Shown here: piece after piece, positions 1 to 11,515 of the stretch | Position numbering within the stretch: position 1 is the first letter of the stretch | How the letters are laid out: every line of letters begins with the position of its first letter | Assembly (NCBI RefSeq): GCF_021018895.1 | Contig: NC_079366.1 | Span: forward strand, 25,973,270 to 26,037,269 | Reading direction: 5' to 3' | DNA from: Seriola aureovittata | Lineage: Eukaryota > Chordata > Actinopteri > Carangiformes > Carangidae | DNA: 64,000 nt | Made by a program: the position numbers and the translations under genes | The notes under the pieces: generated by a model | Told to the model about the DNA's origin: nothing | Seen by the model: the letters and a program-made list of their open reading frames with translations, nothing else | Databases searched by the model: none

Positions 1-887
1 ATATGATGTATTGTTATACAAATACTGAATGGGGCCATGATGCATTGCATAATGAGAACTTAATTTTCACATCAGCATGGTGTACTCTTACTTAACTAAG
101 ATTCTCAATACTATAGAAGAACTATAGGCTCGACACACAGTTATAAATGAAGCTTAAATGGAAATAAGTCAAGTGTCTGGATTTAAATGATCTTAAAGTT
201 GAATAATCTAAGTGTCCAATTTGAATCTATACAACTTGTTATCTCCAGAATCTAAATGTGAAATCTTTTCAGAGTCACAGGGGGCAGTTGTCCAAAGAGT
301 TGCACATCATCCAGAGCAAACAGGAAAAGACCCTTCAGGATCTAAGTGGGTTTTGTTATACAAGAGTTTTAAATACAGTAGCAGAGTCCAGGTTAAGAGG
401 AGGGTTGGAGTGGATGGATGGGTTGACAAGCAACCGTTCTACAACCTTAACCATGTGTTCGTCACTGTAACCATCACGACAAAGGTGCGGTTCACCTGCC
501 ACTGGCGCTCTCCTGTGGGCCATGACTGAAGGAAAGTACAAAACGACTGATGTGGTCATTTAGATCAGGAAGGACTTTTGAAAGTCAAGCTTACGAACAG
601 GTAAATATTTGGTTTCGTTGCCAAACTGCTGCGATTTAGTTTCTCATTGTGTTTCGTACATTTTATCCTCGTATGTTTCGAAAAGCTACAATGAAAGCGT
701 TTCACGAACAGCCGCGATACCTGGCTGGACGTCACCTGCACAGAGTCGGAGCTGCTCTGTTGTATTTTGTTTTTTCTCTCCCCGTAACTCTCCTTCCTGT
801 TTCCCTCTCCTGCTCTCTGTCACAGGAACACACTGATTTCACGTCTCATCACCCCCGTGACCCACATAGACCAGGTACTAATTCACA
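1..887. other. Unassigned AT-rich DNA
   Basis: I recognise no gene, RNA or transposon here. Short open frames on both strands lack codon structure, domains or splice context. The stretch ends where the GA-rich tract begins. Confidence 0.5.
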
Positions 888-1405
888 CAGGCCAGAAAGA
901 GACAGAGAGACAGAAAGAGAAACAGAAAGGTGACGGGAGGCAGAGCAAACAAGGAGGACAGAAGGCAGACGGCTAAATGAGAGAAAGCAGAAAGCCGGAG
1001 CAGAGAAGACAAGCAAGATGCAGGGGGGCTGCTGAAGGCGAGATGAGAGGAGGAATTGGTCAGGGCGAAAAAAAGCCAGAGGGGGGAGGAGGAATGGAGC
1101 TGGATAATGTAGCCAGTAAGTGATAGACTGAGCAGCGGGAGAGGTAGAGCGAGGTCAGATGGAGAGATGGAGAGATGGATAGAAGGAGAGGAGGGGAGGG
1201 GTGTAAGGGAAATTTGGGTCGGCGGAGTGCAGCTGCATCGGGAGAGAGCTGAGATGAGGAGGGTAAAAAGGAGGGGAGAGAGACAGGAGGCAGGAAAAAA
1301 TCAGTTGAGCAGACAGAATGTAGAGTATGTGTAGAGAGGATAAATGGAGGGGGTGAAGATGAGAGAGAGAGGTAGAAAGAGGGGAGGAGGAGGAGGAGAG
1401 GAGGA
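888..1405 (+). repeat. Purine-rich (GA/GGA) low-complexity tract
   Basis: About 500 bases in which the plus strand is strongly enriched in G and A, made of degenerate GAGA, GGAGG and AGAGAGG runs rather than a fixed unit. It is followed around 1515-1590 by pyrimidine-rich CTCC runs, so the purine strand switches. Such tracts can adopt triplex structures; that is known for the class and not shown here. No coding potential is seen. Confidence 0.7.
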
Positions 1406-2092
1406 GTGTGGAGTAACAGTCATCAGTATTCCAACCTTGTACTCAGTTTCCAGCCAAGACAAATGAGAGCCAACATCAGGGAGGAAGTGGATCAGCTGAA
1501 AACACACCAACCTCTCCCTCTGTCACCCTGCTCCCCTTTCTCTATTTTTCTCCCTATCTCACCCTCCCTCCCTTCCCCAAAACAGAGAGAAACCTTATAG
1601 CTGCAGTTGCTCATTCTGCCAGGACCTTCCCAAACACACACACAATAAATACAGCACCATAAATAAACAGTGCTGTTTTGGTGTGTCATGTTCACCCCTT
1701 TCCCAGGTTCTCTCACAGCAGAATGGATGTATTTGAGGTGTCATCAAATCAGGATTTTTTTTTATTTCTTTATTTTATTACTGACAGTCTTTATCAGTTT
1801 CAGAGCCCTGAAAGTCTCATGGGGAAAAATATACAAATTTGTGCTCTATTGACGCATTTCCTAAAAGTACCAAATAAACATTGAGGTTTGCTACACTGAA
1901 CCAACGTCTAAGCTCTAACTGTATAAACAGTGTGAAGGGGACAAGGACAAATATAATGAATGAGAAAACCTGAGGACATTAATATGAAGTATTTTGTAGT
2001 CATCTAAATACCCAAACACTGACTTGGCTGCTAGCACGAGGACCTGTAACTATCGTTAGATACTTGACGCTAATGCTCCATTCACACCTGGT
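1406..2092. other. Unassigned DNA
   Basis: Mixed sequence with a pyrimidine-rich stretch near 1515-1590 and a T-rich run near 1755-1775. No recognisable gene or transposon. Confidence 0.4.
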
Positions 2093-2442
2093 GTTACAGG
2101 AATAGTTCAGTATTTCAGAATATATGCTTATGCATTTTCTCCTGGAGAGTGAGGAATGAGGAAATAAATCCCACTCCCATGTCTGCACAGTAAACACACT
2201 AGCTGGAGCCAGCAGCTGGTTAGAATAGCTTAGCATTAGGACTGGAAACAGGGGGAAACGGCTAACCAGCCTCTCTCTAAAGGTAACAAAATCCGCCTAC
2301 CAGCTTCTCTAAGCTCACTAATTGACACTGTTGTATCTTATTTGTTTAATCCGTATACAAAGCCAAAGTCTTAAATTGACACTTTGCCATTTTATGAGGG
2401 TTACGTGTTTTTCTGACCCTTCCTCGGCTGGGAAAAGTAAAT
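2093..2442 (+). mobile_element. Teleost foldback-type repeat, one half
   Basis: The series 'ggaatagttcagtatttcag', 'gctggagccagcagctggtt', 'gcttagcattaggactggaa', 'aggtaacaaaatccgcctac' and 'gggttacgtgttttt' is the signature of a repeat I recognise as very common in fish. Two further copies lie in this window near 42.8 kb and 61.1 kb, where the same motifs occur in two inverted halves. Here only the plus-oriented half is visible. It has no coding capacity; it is probably a non-autonomous DNA transposon. Exact ends were not determined. Confidence 0.65.
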
Positions 2443-3228
2443 GAATTTGTTGTTTTCTTAAGAATGTGACCAAACTGTACAGACTTCATTTAGGCTGAGA
2501 TTCGATCGATACCAAATGCATTCTGGTTGTTTTCAGCATGCACCTCCACCTGCATCACCATGTGTGTTTTCCTTATTTAGATAACACCCGCGTAGAGATT
2601 GCATGGCAACACAAGGCAGAATGCCAGAGAGCACAAATGACTGAATTGCATGCGCTACTAAAAGACACCTTATAGTTTGCAAGGAGTGATTTGGCAATAA
2701 ACAGATATTCCACCAATCACCTCATGTCCACAGCTCTTACTCTCCATCATGGAGACTTTGACATTTTTGTGCCATTGCAGACTGAAACCAGTGGCGCCAT
2801 GTTGCTAAATATACACTCCAACACATGCTTTTTAGCAGCTTTGCTTATTGAAGGGTGTTAGAGAGAAATGAACTATGATCTTGATGACACCATAATATCA
2901 TCATGAGCCAGTCACATGCTCCAGTCCCGCCACGGCCTTCAATCAGCTTTGAGTTATCCCTTCAGTGTAATCTCCCCCCTTCTCCCTCTCTCTCTTCCTC
3001 TCCCTTTCTCTCTGAAAAGCACAAACAGCAGCACACTGAGTAATGATTTCACCCACTCTCTCTGTCTCTCTCTCTCCCTCTGTCTGCCCCCCCACTGGGT
3101 TTTCCTGCTCTGATTACTGTTTGTTCATACAAAAACAAAACCCACTGTGGGAAGGATGTACAATCCTGACAGAAAATGAGGAGACACAGATTTATCATCT
3201 CTCTCTCCCTCTTTCTTTCTGTCGTTCT
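2443..3228. other. Unassigned DNA
   Basis: No gene recognised. The part near 2690-2845 reads like interspersed-repeat sequence but could not be assigned. A CT-rich stretch at about 2985-3090 precedes the CA array. Confidence 0.35.
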
Positions 3229-3230
3229 CA

Positions 3231-3269
<39 letters not shown>
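3229..3269 (+). repeat. (CA)n microsatellite
   Basis: A nearly pure CA array of about 20 units with one T interruption near its left end. Long histidine/threonine or valine/cysteine frames across it are artefacts of the repeat. Confidence 0.95.
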
Positions 3270-3271
<2 letters not shown>

Positions 3272-4200
3272 CGACGTACACTCACGTCCTGATGCAAGAG
3301 GATCAAACAGTTATCAGAACAATCCTACAAATCATCACAGCAGAGAGACATAAATCTCCCCCCTTTCCCACTTTTCTCTCATTAAAGGGCAATCTTGTGA
3401 TATTTTTATATTTTTCTGTCAACAAATCCAACAAAAAAAAAAATGAATTGATCCTACTAACAAGTATTGACTGTGTAGCCAAAGCCTTATTCTTCCCTGC
3501 CATAAATCTATCCCCATTCTTGTCCAAACACTATTAAGAACAAATCGGTGAGTCACACTGGGTGTCACACAGGGTGACATGTCCCTGTCCTTCAATGAAC
3601 ATGGCTACCGCAGTTTGATTTGAGTCAACCTCCAAATCTCAGATTTGTTCAGTGATAGGTTTGGTGCTGTGTCCGTTGGCTGCTGTTTACACTGACTGGA
3701 GAAGCAATCAGAGGTTTGTAGGTGGGATTAAGAATGGAAGCGTTATCATCCTTCATAGTCAGATACCTAGCTGCATTCACAAAACATGGTGTCGGACAGA
3801 AAATGACCAGAAGAACATCCGTGAGACTGGATAAGAGCAACAGAGTTGTACAGGTTAGAAGCTACATGAAAAACTCATTCTGATCCAAACCATCAGTCAA
3901 AAAGTCAAAAGGTCAGCCTGACTGAATCAACTGAACCAAAGTTGTCTTTATTATCAGGCTAACATACACCATCCTGCTGCTACTGACACAACAGATGTGG
4001 TGTATTTCATGGCTGGAAATAGTCCCCAAAAAAAAGACTTGTCCTGTAACACCATGAGCATGTTGATATTTTTGACTTGTGTCATTATCTATCCAAAATT
4101 CCAGTTCGTCCAATTCTTTGGTTTATGACCAAATAACCTTCAAAACATGCAACAACGTTCCCATCACCCTCAGCTGAACTTGTGCTACATGCTAATTAGC
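3270..4200. other. Unassigned DNA
   Basis: No gene, RNA or recognisable transposon seen between the CA array and the SINE. Confidence 0.4.
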
Positions 4201-4475
4201 TAATGGTAAGTGGACTGCACTTACATTGCACTTTTCTAGTTTTATCGACCACGCACCACATTCACCCATTAATACACACGTTCATACAGCACCTTTTCCT
4301 TCTTTTATTTTTTTTACACCATACACGCACATTCACACAAAGATGATTCAGTCAGGGGCAATTTGGGGTTCAGTAACTTGCCCAAGGACACTTCAAAATG
4401 CAGATGGGACGAGCTGGGATTTGAAACACTGACCTTCCAATTAGTGGTTGACCCGCTCTACCTGAGCCGCAGTGT
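4201..4475 (-). mobile_element. tRNA-derived SINE (teleost), divergent
   Basis: Read on the minus strand, the element begins with a tRNA-like head. A box-A-like 'ggctcaggtagagcggg' lies at about 4452-4468, and a box-B-like 'gtgtttcaaatccc' at about 4416-4429. These internal RNA polymerase III promoter boxes mark tRNA-derived SINEs. A conserved body follows ('tgtccttgggcaag', 'ctgaaccccaaattgc'), then a tail ending in 'aagtgcagtccacttacc'. I recognise this head-body-tail order as a common percomorph repeat. An A-rich insertion or duplicated tail segment sits near 4300-4330. Box B has drifted from the GGTTCGANTCC consensus, so this copy is probably inactive. Confidence 0.8.
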
Positions 4476-7400
4476 TAGCATGCTAACAAAGTAAACTTAG
4501 ATGGTGAATATGGTACAGAACAGTATAACTGCTAAACATCAGCATGTTGACGTTAGCATTTAGCTCAAAGCACTGCTGTCCTTAAGTCCAGCCTCACAGA
4601 GCCATTAGTGTGGCTTTAGCCTCTTAGCCGTGTTTTAATGTATTGTTTCCAGAAGTTCACACTTTAGATGAGCCACCCCACTCTTACTCTCCATCCTCAC
4701 TGCCTCTCGCTCTCTCTTGCTGTTTCTGGTTCCATTTTCCAGACTGACATAATCTTAAATTCTGAAAATAACATTTTTAATTAAGCAATATGCCTACAGG
4801 AAATTGGCATGTATTTCTTCAAATCAGCCTCTAAGCATTTATTTAAGGCTCTATATTTAGACATTAATTAAAGCATTGCAGCAGTGTACTGTTGAGAACA
4901 ACAACTCCACGGTTATTACAGCCCACTGTATTGTCCTCATTGCTTCTTTCTTTCTGAAACAAACTGCACACACACAAACAGATTTACACACACACACACA
5001 TTTGGATGGAGTAATAACGGCAATGAGATAGAGGCAGCCAATTGTCTCTACTGTATCTTATTTGTACCAGAGAAGATGAGCAATCGAACAGAAATTAAAT
5101 GAAAGGGGGAAAAAAAAGAAAGAAGAGGAACGATGCGGCAGCCAAAAAAAAAAGTGTCGTTAAGTTGAATTTAAAGTGCTCTGAAGAGGATAAGCAAGTA
5201 GGCCAGTCAGGAGAGGAGGAGAAATAGGAGGAGGAGAGGAGAGGATGGGTGGAGAGGAGGGAAACAGGATGGGGAATTGATAAATAGATCATTGTATGCA
5301 AGGAGCTGCTCTGCCTCTTCTATCCATCTTTCCCACGTCTCCAACTACCCCCTCCAACCCCCTGACACCAGATAAACAGAATTTCTAACTCATCTGTTTA
5401 CTGTAAATGAGTCTAAATAAGGCCAGAACACAGAGGATTCACACAGACACAAAGGATTCACACACACACGCACGCACACACACACACACACACACACCGA
5501 ACAGTTGTACTGTATAATGTCTTTTTATGTTTCACGCCTTGTTTGTCTTGTCTTTTTCCTTGTCAAGCGTCCTCTGCAAATGAGCTGCTGTGTGTGTTTA
5601 CTTAAGGTTTTGACAGGACTCATGGCTAAACTCTTAACAGCATGACACACACACACATACACAGTTTTACAAACAGATACCCACAAGACCCAGAGGCTCC
5701 TTTGACATACTGTATCTCTAATGGAGGAAGCAGGTTGGTGCACAATTAGATGTTAGAGAAAGACAGACACACCGACACACACTCTTCACAGATTTAATAG
5801 ACAAACATAATAGACACACTGCATGGCAGTAAAGACTTGTAGCACTAGCAGAAACATGACAGTGGACAGAGGAGGGAGAGGAGGGAGAGGATGGAGAAAG
5901 CAGGGAGGTACCTTGGGGAATTTTCGCTCCATCTCGGTTTTGCAGAAACATATCAGTAACTTTTTTTCACATTCGCAGGCGTCCGTGAAAACTGTGCATG
6001 TCCGAAAAGTCTCTGTGGGGAATCTTTACCAGCCAGCTGATGGTCTGTACGTTGCTATTTATGCTGTGGCTGCAGTGGCTGCTGCATGATTCATGCACTA
6101 CCATTACATTTTGATAGATAAGGTTAGGAGTTGTATAAGGCAGGGATGTTGCTTTGGCTTCTCTCTTTCTTCAGAAGACGTGTAAAATCTTCTCTAGAAA
6201 GCTCACAGGCAGAAAAAGCAAGAAAAAGTCAATCAGAAAAAAATGACCTCCGACGAGTGTATCTGATATTCCAGCTTCTCAGCCTCTCTCTGCTTTTTGT
6301 TCATGCCAAGTAACGTATCATCTTTGCTCAGTGTACAAGAATTGTTAGGGGGAAAAGGATGTTAGAAAAAGCAAAAGTTTTTTTTTCTTTCCCTTTCTTT
6401 TTGGTGCAGGGATGGGAGACTGACATTTTTCTTTTCCACTCAGTTCAAATTTATATCACGGCCTTCCTTAGCGGGATGATTAAAAAAAAGAAAAAACAGG
6501 ATCAAACAGTCACAAATGGTGGGTTTAGTTTGCAGAGTGAGTCATAAAGGTGCACCATCATACACACAGTACAACAATCCTGTCACTGTTTCAGCACTTA
6601 ATTTTCCCTTTAATGGGTAAATTCAACCAGCTAATAGGAACACTATTTCAGTTATTAGGTATTTATGAAATACAGATATTAGTGAATGTTGCTTACAGTT
6701 GTGTCTGTAAACAAAACACAAGACTTTGATACTTGAGACTGTTTCAAACCAACAGTCTTTGTTTCTTTTATCTACAAACAGAATCACATTTATTACTGTA
6801 ACTGTGATGATGAAGGTCCTTTAACCTTAGTGAAGCACTCATCCAAACCCAAACCACCAACTTTCCCTAAATCTAACCAAGTAGTTTCCATGCCTGAACC
6901 AAACCAAAACAAAGGCCCTGCTACACTCCTATGGGTTATATCTGAGGTTAGGGACTAGCAACATGTACGGTCATTTAGACAGGACTCATTGTTGCAGGGC
7001 CCAAAGAAAATATGAATGATTAAGGGGGAGGTCTTGCATTTTTTAAGGTGAATATAATTTAACAATTCATTTTAATACAATCTCTTATAAAGGATTTAGA
7101 TGCTCTATGCTGCTCTACCTTCAAGTTCAATAGTGCCTGCATTTTCAGCAAACACACCTTTGAGCTGTAGCTCCATATAACTCTCCCCTGAAATCCTCAT
7201 TTTGTAATAAAAGGCATTCAAACACACCTGTCCTCTGCCTTCATGTCCCTCTGCAGCTTATTTGCAGCTGCGCAGCAACACGCTCTGTTAAAGCCAGGGC
7301 TCTGCTACTGCAGTAAATGACAGTTTCTCTAAGCCTATAATAGAAAAACAAATACTAATGAATATGAACCATAACAATTAGGAAAACTGTATAATCTGTC

Positions 7401-9929
7401 TCACATGAATAGAGCAAATGCTAGACACAGAGTCTGTGTCAATAATATATGAAAACCTTCCTGCTTGTTGTTTGGCTCTGTCTTTTCAATTCTTCATCAT
7501 CTCCGGTTCTGACAAAGATGTTATTGGTACAGATAAAAAAAAACAAATAAACACTAGAGAATAAAAACATAATCGATTTGTTTCCTTGCCAGTCAAAGGA
7601 TGTGTGGACATCTACTTTGTTTATATATGTGGCTGTAAACAGTTTTTCTTTTAGATTCTATGGTTTTATATACAGTCTATGAGTTCGATGCTGTTAAAAG
7701 AGTTGTTATATGTAACCAAAAAAATAAAAAATAAAAAATAAAAAACAATTTCAAAGTTTGCTGAGATGTTCATAGGTGGTAAAAAGGGTCCAAATGGTTC
7801 CATTTAGTACAAGCACCTGCAATGTCAAGCATTTTATTGTTGCTGCATTGAGTGCTTGCAGGGGTGGCATTAACACTTTTATGTGATGAGAAACAGGTGT
7901 GTGTTTTTTTGCTTTTGCTTTTGTTTTATTTTGAGAAATGTGGGTTATTAAGAATAACACACGGGTGCAGCGTTGTCTTTTTGTGTCTAAATAAATGACA
8001 ACAATTTCACACTAAATATAGGTCTAAGCTTTTTCAGAAACACATCACAACAATTCAATTATGTTTTCACCAGCTTTTTTCAGTAATTTACTCTTGAACA
8101 GCTGCCACCGTAAGTTGCCACCACAGATCCAACCGTCGTTGCAAACAATATTGTAATTTTACTTAACTAAAAAATGAAAATGCATTACTTTTATTTGTAA
8201 TATGAGTATGTTTATAGTGTGGTATTTCTACTTTTACTAGAGAAATATCTAAATACTCCAGTCCATAATAAAAAATGTATGGAATCATCTAAATATCTTT
8301 ATTATACACAAAGGTTAATTGTAATAATTGCACCATTAGACTTGTTACAAATAAAGATCAGCATTAATCACTATTATTACTTTTTTTTTATATGAACACT
8401 TAAGACAATGTTCATCAGCAGTTCAAATGATGAAGTCAGCCCAGCTGGGAGGCATGTAAGATTTGCTAAGCTGGTTTGCCCCTCGTTGTTATTCAGCTGC
8501 TTATTAAAAGGCCAATTTCAATTTAAGACTCCACCTGTTACTCTTTGATCACGAGTCTGAACTTATAAACATGGAACAAGGCTCTCACTTATCCAGAGGC
8601 GACAGCAAGGGCTTCATTCCCCAAAGTGTTTATAGTCTTGTTCTTGGTTTCTCATGCTGATCTCTGCTCTCGTCTCTCCCAGATCTGTCGACTCACATTA
8701 TCTTTCTAATATCTCAGAGTTTGTTTCCACACACAAAACAGCGGGGATTCATTTAGTAAGCTCTGCTCTCAAAGTACAAGAGGCTAAGAAACAAAAAACA
8801 ATCCCAATCAATACAGGATCTCTGATATTAGTGCTATGGATTTCCATTTGTGACTGCTGCGTTATAATACTAAAATGTACGTAGTTGTTGAGGGCGCACT
8901 GAGTAAGATTTAACTGTCGCATAAAATGAACCCTAATATATCTGCAGGGGTTTTAATCAATATCAATGACTTAACAGTTACTTTGCACGCTGAGATGCTG
9001 AGATGAGTTTCAGACACACCAATACACACACATCCTCAGAAAACTTTGTAAAAATGGAGAATGGTGGGTGTTCAAAGCGAGGTACCAGTGTTACATCACA
9101 TTTAAATCTTAAGCCATTAAAAGCAAACAGTTTTACTTCACACAGTCCTGCTGTACTTGGCCACGAGCTGGTGATAGTTGATAACGGTCATAAATTACAA
9201 TGTTCTTTTAAACATCTAACGAAGGAAAGTTGGAAGAAGACAATACATGAGCACAGACAATTAAGTACATCCAAACAAAACTCAGTTGGAAACAATAGTG
9301 AATGAGCTTCCATCATATAAAACACAAAACCAGCCACCTGTTCTGGTTGGCAGTGCCAGCAAAGTCCATTTAAAGCAGCCAGGGAACTGGAAGTAACAAT
9401 TTCACACCACGTTTGTATTTTTAAAATCAAACAAAAGCCAGACAGTATCACACTTCCCTGTTTAAAACAAAGACTCTTTGATATGTCACAGCAGGAAGAG
9501 CACAGGTGTCAATAATAACATTAATGATGGCTGAATTCCATATACCTGCCTTGATTTGAGGGTTCTGTCACTGCTATGGCTTACCGGGACACTTGAATAG
9601 AAGAGAGCTGTCGTTAATGTTATTAGTAACACCAGGGTTTTTCTTACTATGACAAATCAAAATGTCTGCTGTGAGAAAAGCCTATTTTTCAAGGTTTCTT
9701 TCACGAAACCTTCAACCCTGCGACTCTTCAAAACACTTGTCAGTCACGTCTCACTGATAGTTTGTTTGAGCTTTGATTGTAATCTGTAATGTCATCTGAC
9801 GCACCACAGTTGCTTTATCAATATAAACTTCCTCACAATACACAGTAAACCCTGCGAAGGTGTGAGCCAGGAGTCATACTGCTTCTCTGCTACGGCTCAT
9901 TTTGATGCCATAAATCTCACAGCTCTCGA
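4476..9929. other. Long AT-rich stretch without recognised genes
   Basis: This interval contains short CA arrays (about 4967-5000 and 5459-5497), GA-rich DNA near 5100-5280, and small pieces resembling degraded fish repeats near 6840-6990, 7617-7690 and 8150-8290. The last has 'ggtatttctacttttacta', like the end of the repeat also seen near 35.6 and 36.25 kb. I see no exon, RNA gene or intact transposon. Open frames up to 100 codons (for example 9003-9305, plus) have no recognisable domain. Confidence 0.4.
5459..5497 (+). repeat. (CA)n microsatellite with CG variants
   Basis: A CA array of about 19 units with two CG substitutions near its left end. Confidence 0.9.
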
Positions 9930-11515
9930 AGAAATTGTTCCCTCATCTCAAATCCTCCATGTGTTGTCTTGATCTGCTGCCCTCAGATTTCCTTAAGACG
10001 GTTTTTAGTTGCCTGGCAACAGATGTGTTGCACATAGTCAATAGTTCACTACTTTCAAGTTTTCCCCAAAGCCCTGAAAACTGCAGTCTTCAAACCACTT
10101 TTTTAAAAAAAAAAAAAAAAGCTCATCTGGATCCATCAGTACTGAATCATTACAGGCCCATATCAAACCGGCTATTTATTTGTAAAATCATTGAGAAAGC
10201 TGTTTTTAGACAACACACCAACCCTCTGGCAGAAGATTTATGTCAGTCTGGAGTTCGACTTACCACAGCACTGAGACTGTTGTTATCAAGGTCTTGAATG
10301 ACATTAATCTCAGTATTGACTCTGGCAAAGTCTCTGTCCTTGTACTATTAGACCTTACTGCTGGTTTTGATAGAATAGATCACGGTGTATTAATAGACGG
10401 ACTAGAGGACTGTTTTGGTCTTTCCAAACACTTGTCTTACCACAGAGACTACTTTCAATTGGTAGCTATAGGCCTACATCAGAGCGTCTCCCAACATGTG
10501 GAGTCCCACACAGGTCAATTCTTTGACCTCTATTATTCAACCTTTACATGCTTTCATTAGGCAGTATCACTACAAATTGCTCGGTTTCTTACCACATGTA
10601 TGCAGATGACACGCATATATATAGCTTTGCCACCGAACAACTTAAGCTCATTAGGTTCCCTGGTTCCCTTATTATTATAAGTTTATTAAACAAATTAATA
10701 GTTGGATGCTCCAAAATGTCCTCCAGTTAAATGAGGCAAAACTGAAGTTATTGTCTAGAAAAGACTCAAAGTCAATGCTCACCCGAACAGTCTGTCATTG
10801 AAAAGTAAAGAAGCTACAGACCTTGGAGTTGTCCTGGATTCAGACCTGGATGACTCATCTACCACCTCAAAAATAATGCAAGGATCAGAGACTTGCTGTC
10901 AAAATCTGATCTAGACAAACTTGTACACAGGGGTGGGTGATCTGACAATCTTATATCATGGACGATCTTACTTTGGGATATGATCTACTTTTCAGATGAA
11001 TCATAGGGGATCATGTCATTAAAATACGCCTCATTTACATATTGTTAATTGTTAAACAGCTAGCCTGCTAACTGCAGCAAGCGACGGCAGTCATGCGATC
11101 TTTTTGCCTGATCGCCCGCCCCAACTTGTACATGCATTTATCTCTAGCAGGCTGGATTGTAACAAGAACCAAAAAAAAGCTCAACACATAACTCCAGTTC
11201 TCAGATCACTTCATTGGTTACCAGACTCTGAAAGAATTAACTTTAAAATCCCACTATTACTGAACCGCTTAGGTATGGAATACTTATCTGAGCTGTTGAA
11301 CCAGTATGAACCTTGCAGACTGCTCAGTTTGGCTGGTTCAGGACTACTGGCTGTTCCCAGGGTTAAAACTAAATATGGCAAAGCTGCCTTTAGCCACTAT
11401 GCTGCCTTAATTTGGAACAAAATGCCATAAAGTCTGAAACTAGAAACATTGCTGAGTCTGAGTCTAAACTCAAGATTTATCTTTTGACAGTTGCATTCAA
11501 CTAATTATTTTTCTT
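9930..11515 (+). mobile_element. 5'-truncated L2-type LINE reverse transcriptase (pseudogene)
   Basis: This is the 3' part of a non-LTR retrotransposon ORF2, broken over several frames. In order: 'LDPSVLNHYRPIS' from about 10121; after a frameshift near 10245, 'VLNDINLSIDSGKVSVLVLL' and 'DLTAGFDRID', which carries the first catalytic aspartates, near 10300-10383; then 'YHMYADDTHIYSF' with the catalytic YADD at 10599-10610. Further on come 'VHAFISSRLDCN', 'HITPVLRSLHWLP' and 'FSHYAALIWNKMP' in the C-terminal part (11130-11430), ending in a LKIYLLTVAFN-like stretch near 11465-11505. This motif order matches fish L2/Maui-like elements of the Jockey group. The endonuclease and 5' region are missing, as expected from 5' truncation. 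Stops, frameshifts and the insertion at 10928-11122 make it dead. Confidence 0.88.
10928..11122. mobile_element. Short hAT-like MITE nested in the LINE
   Basis: A 195-bp insertion splits the LINE reading frame. It is flanked by a perfect 10-bp direct repeat, 'aacttgtaca', at 10918-10927 and 11123-11132. The left end begins 'caggggtgggtgatctg' and the right end, read inward, begins 'ggggcgggcgatcag', giving an imperfect terminal inverted repeat. The CAGGGGTGGG-type terminus suits hAT-like non-autonomous elements, which normally make 8-bp duplications; here the repeat is 10 bp and the terminal CAG is missing on the right. It has no coding capacity. Confidence 0.65.

Noticed and set aside
3043..3537. 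164-codon open frame, plus
   Set aside because: It crosses CT-rich DNA and a CA array, which remove stop codons; the translation is low complexity with no domain.
4416..4470. tRNA gene suggested by A and B boxes
   Set aside because: The boxes belong to a SINE head; no cloverleaf with acceptor stem or anticodon arm could be formed.
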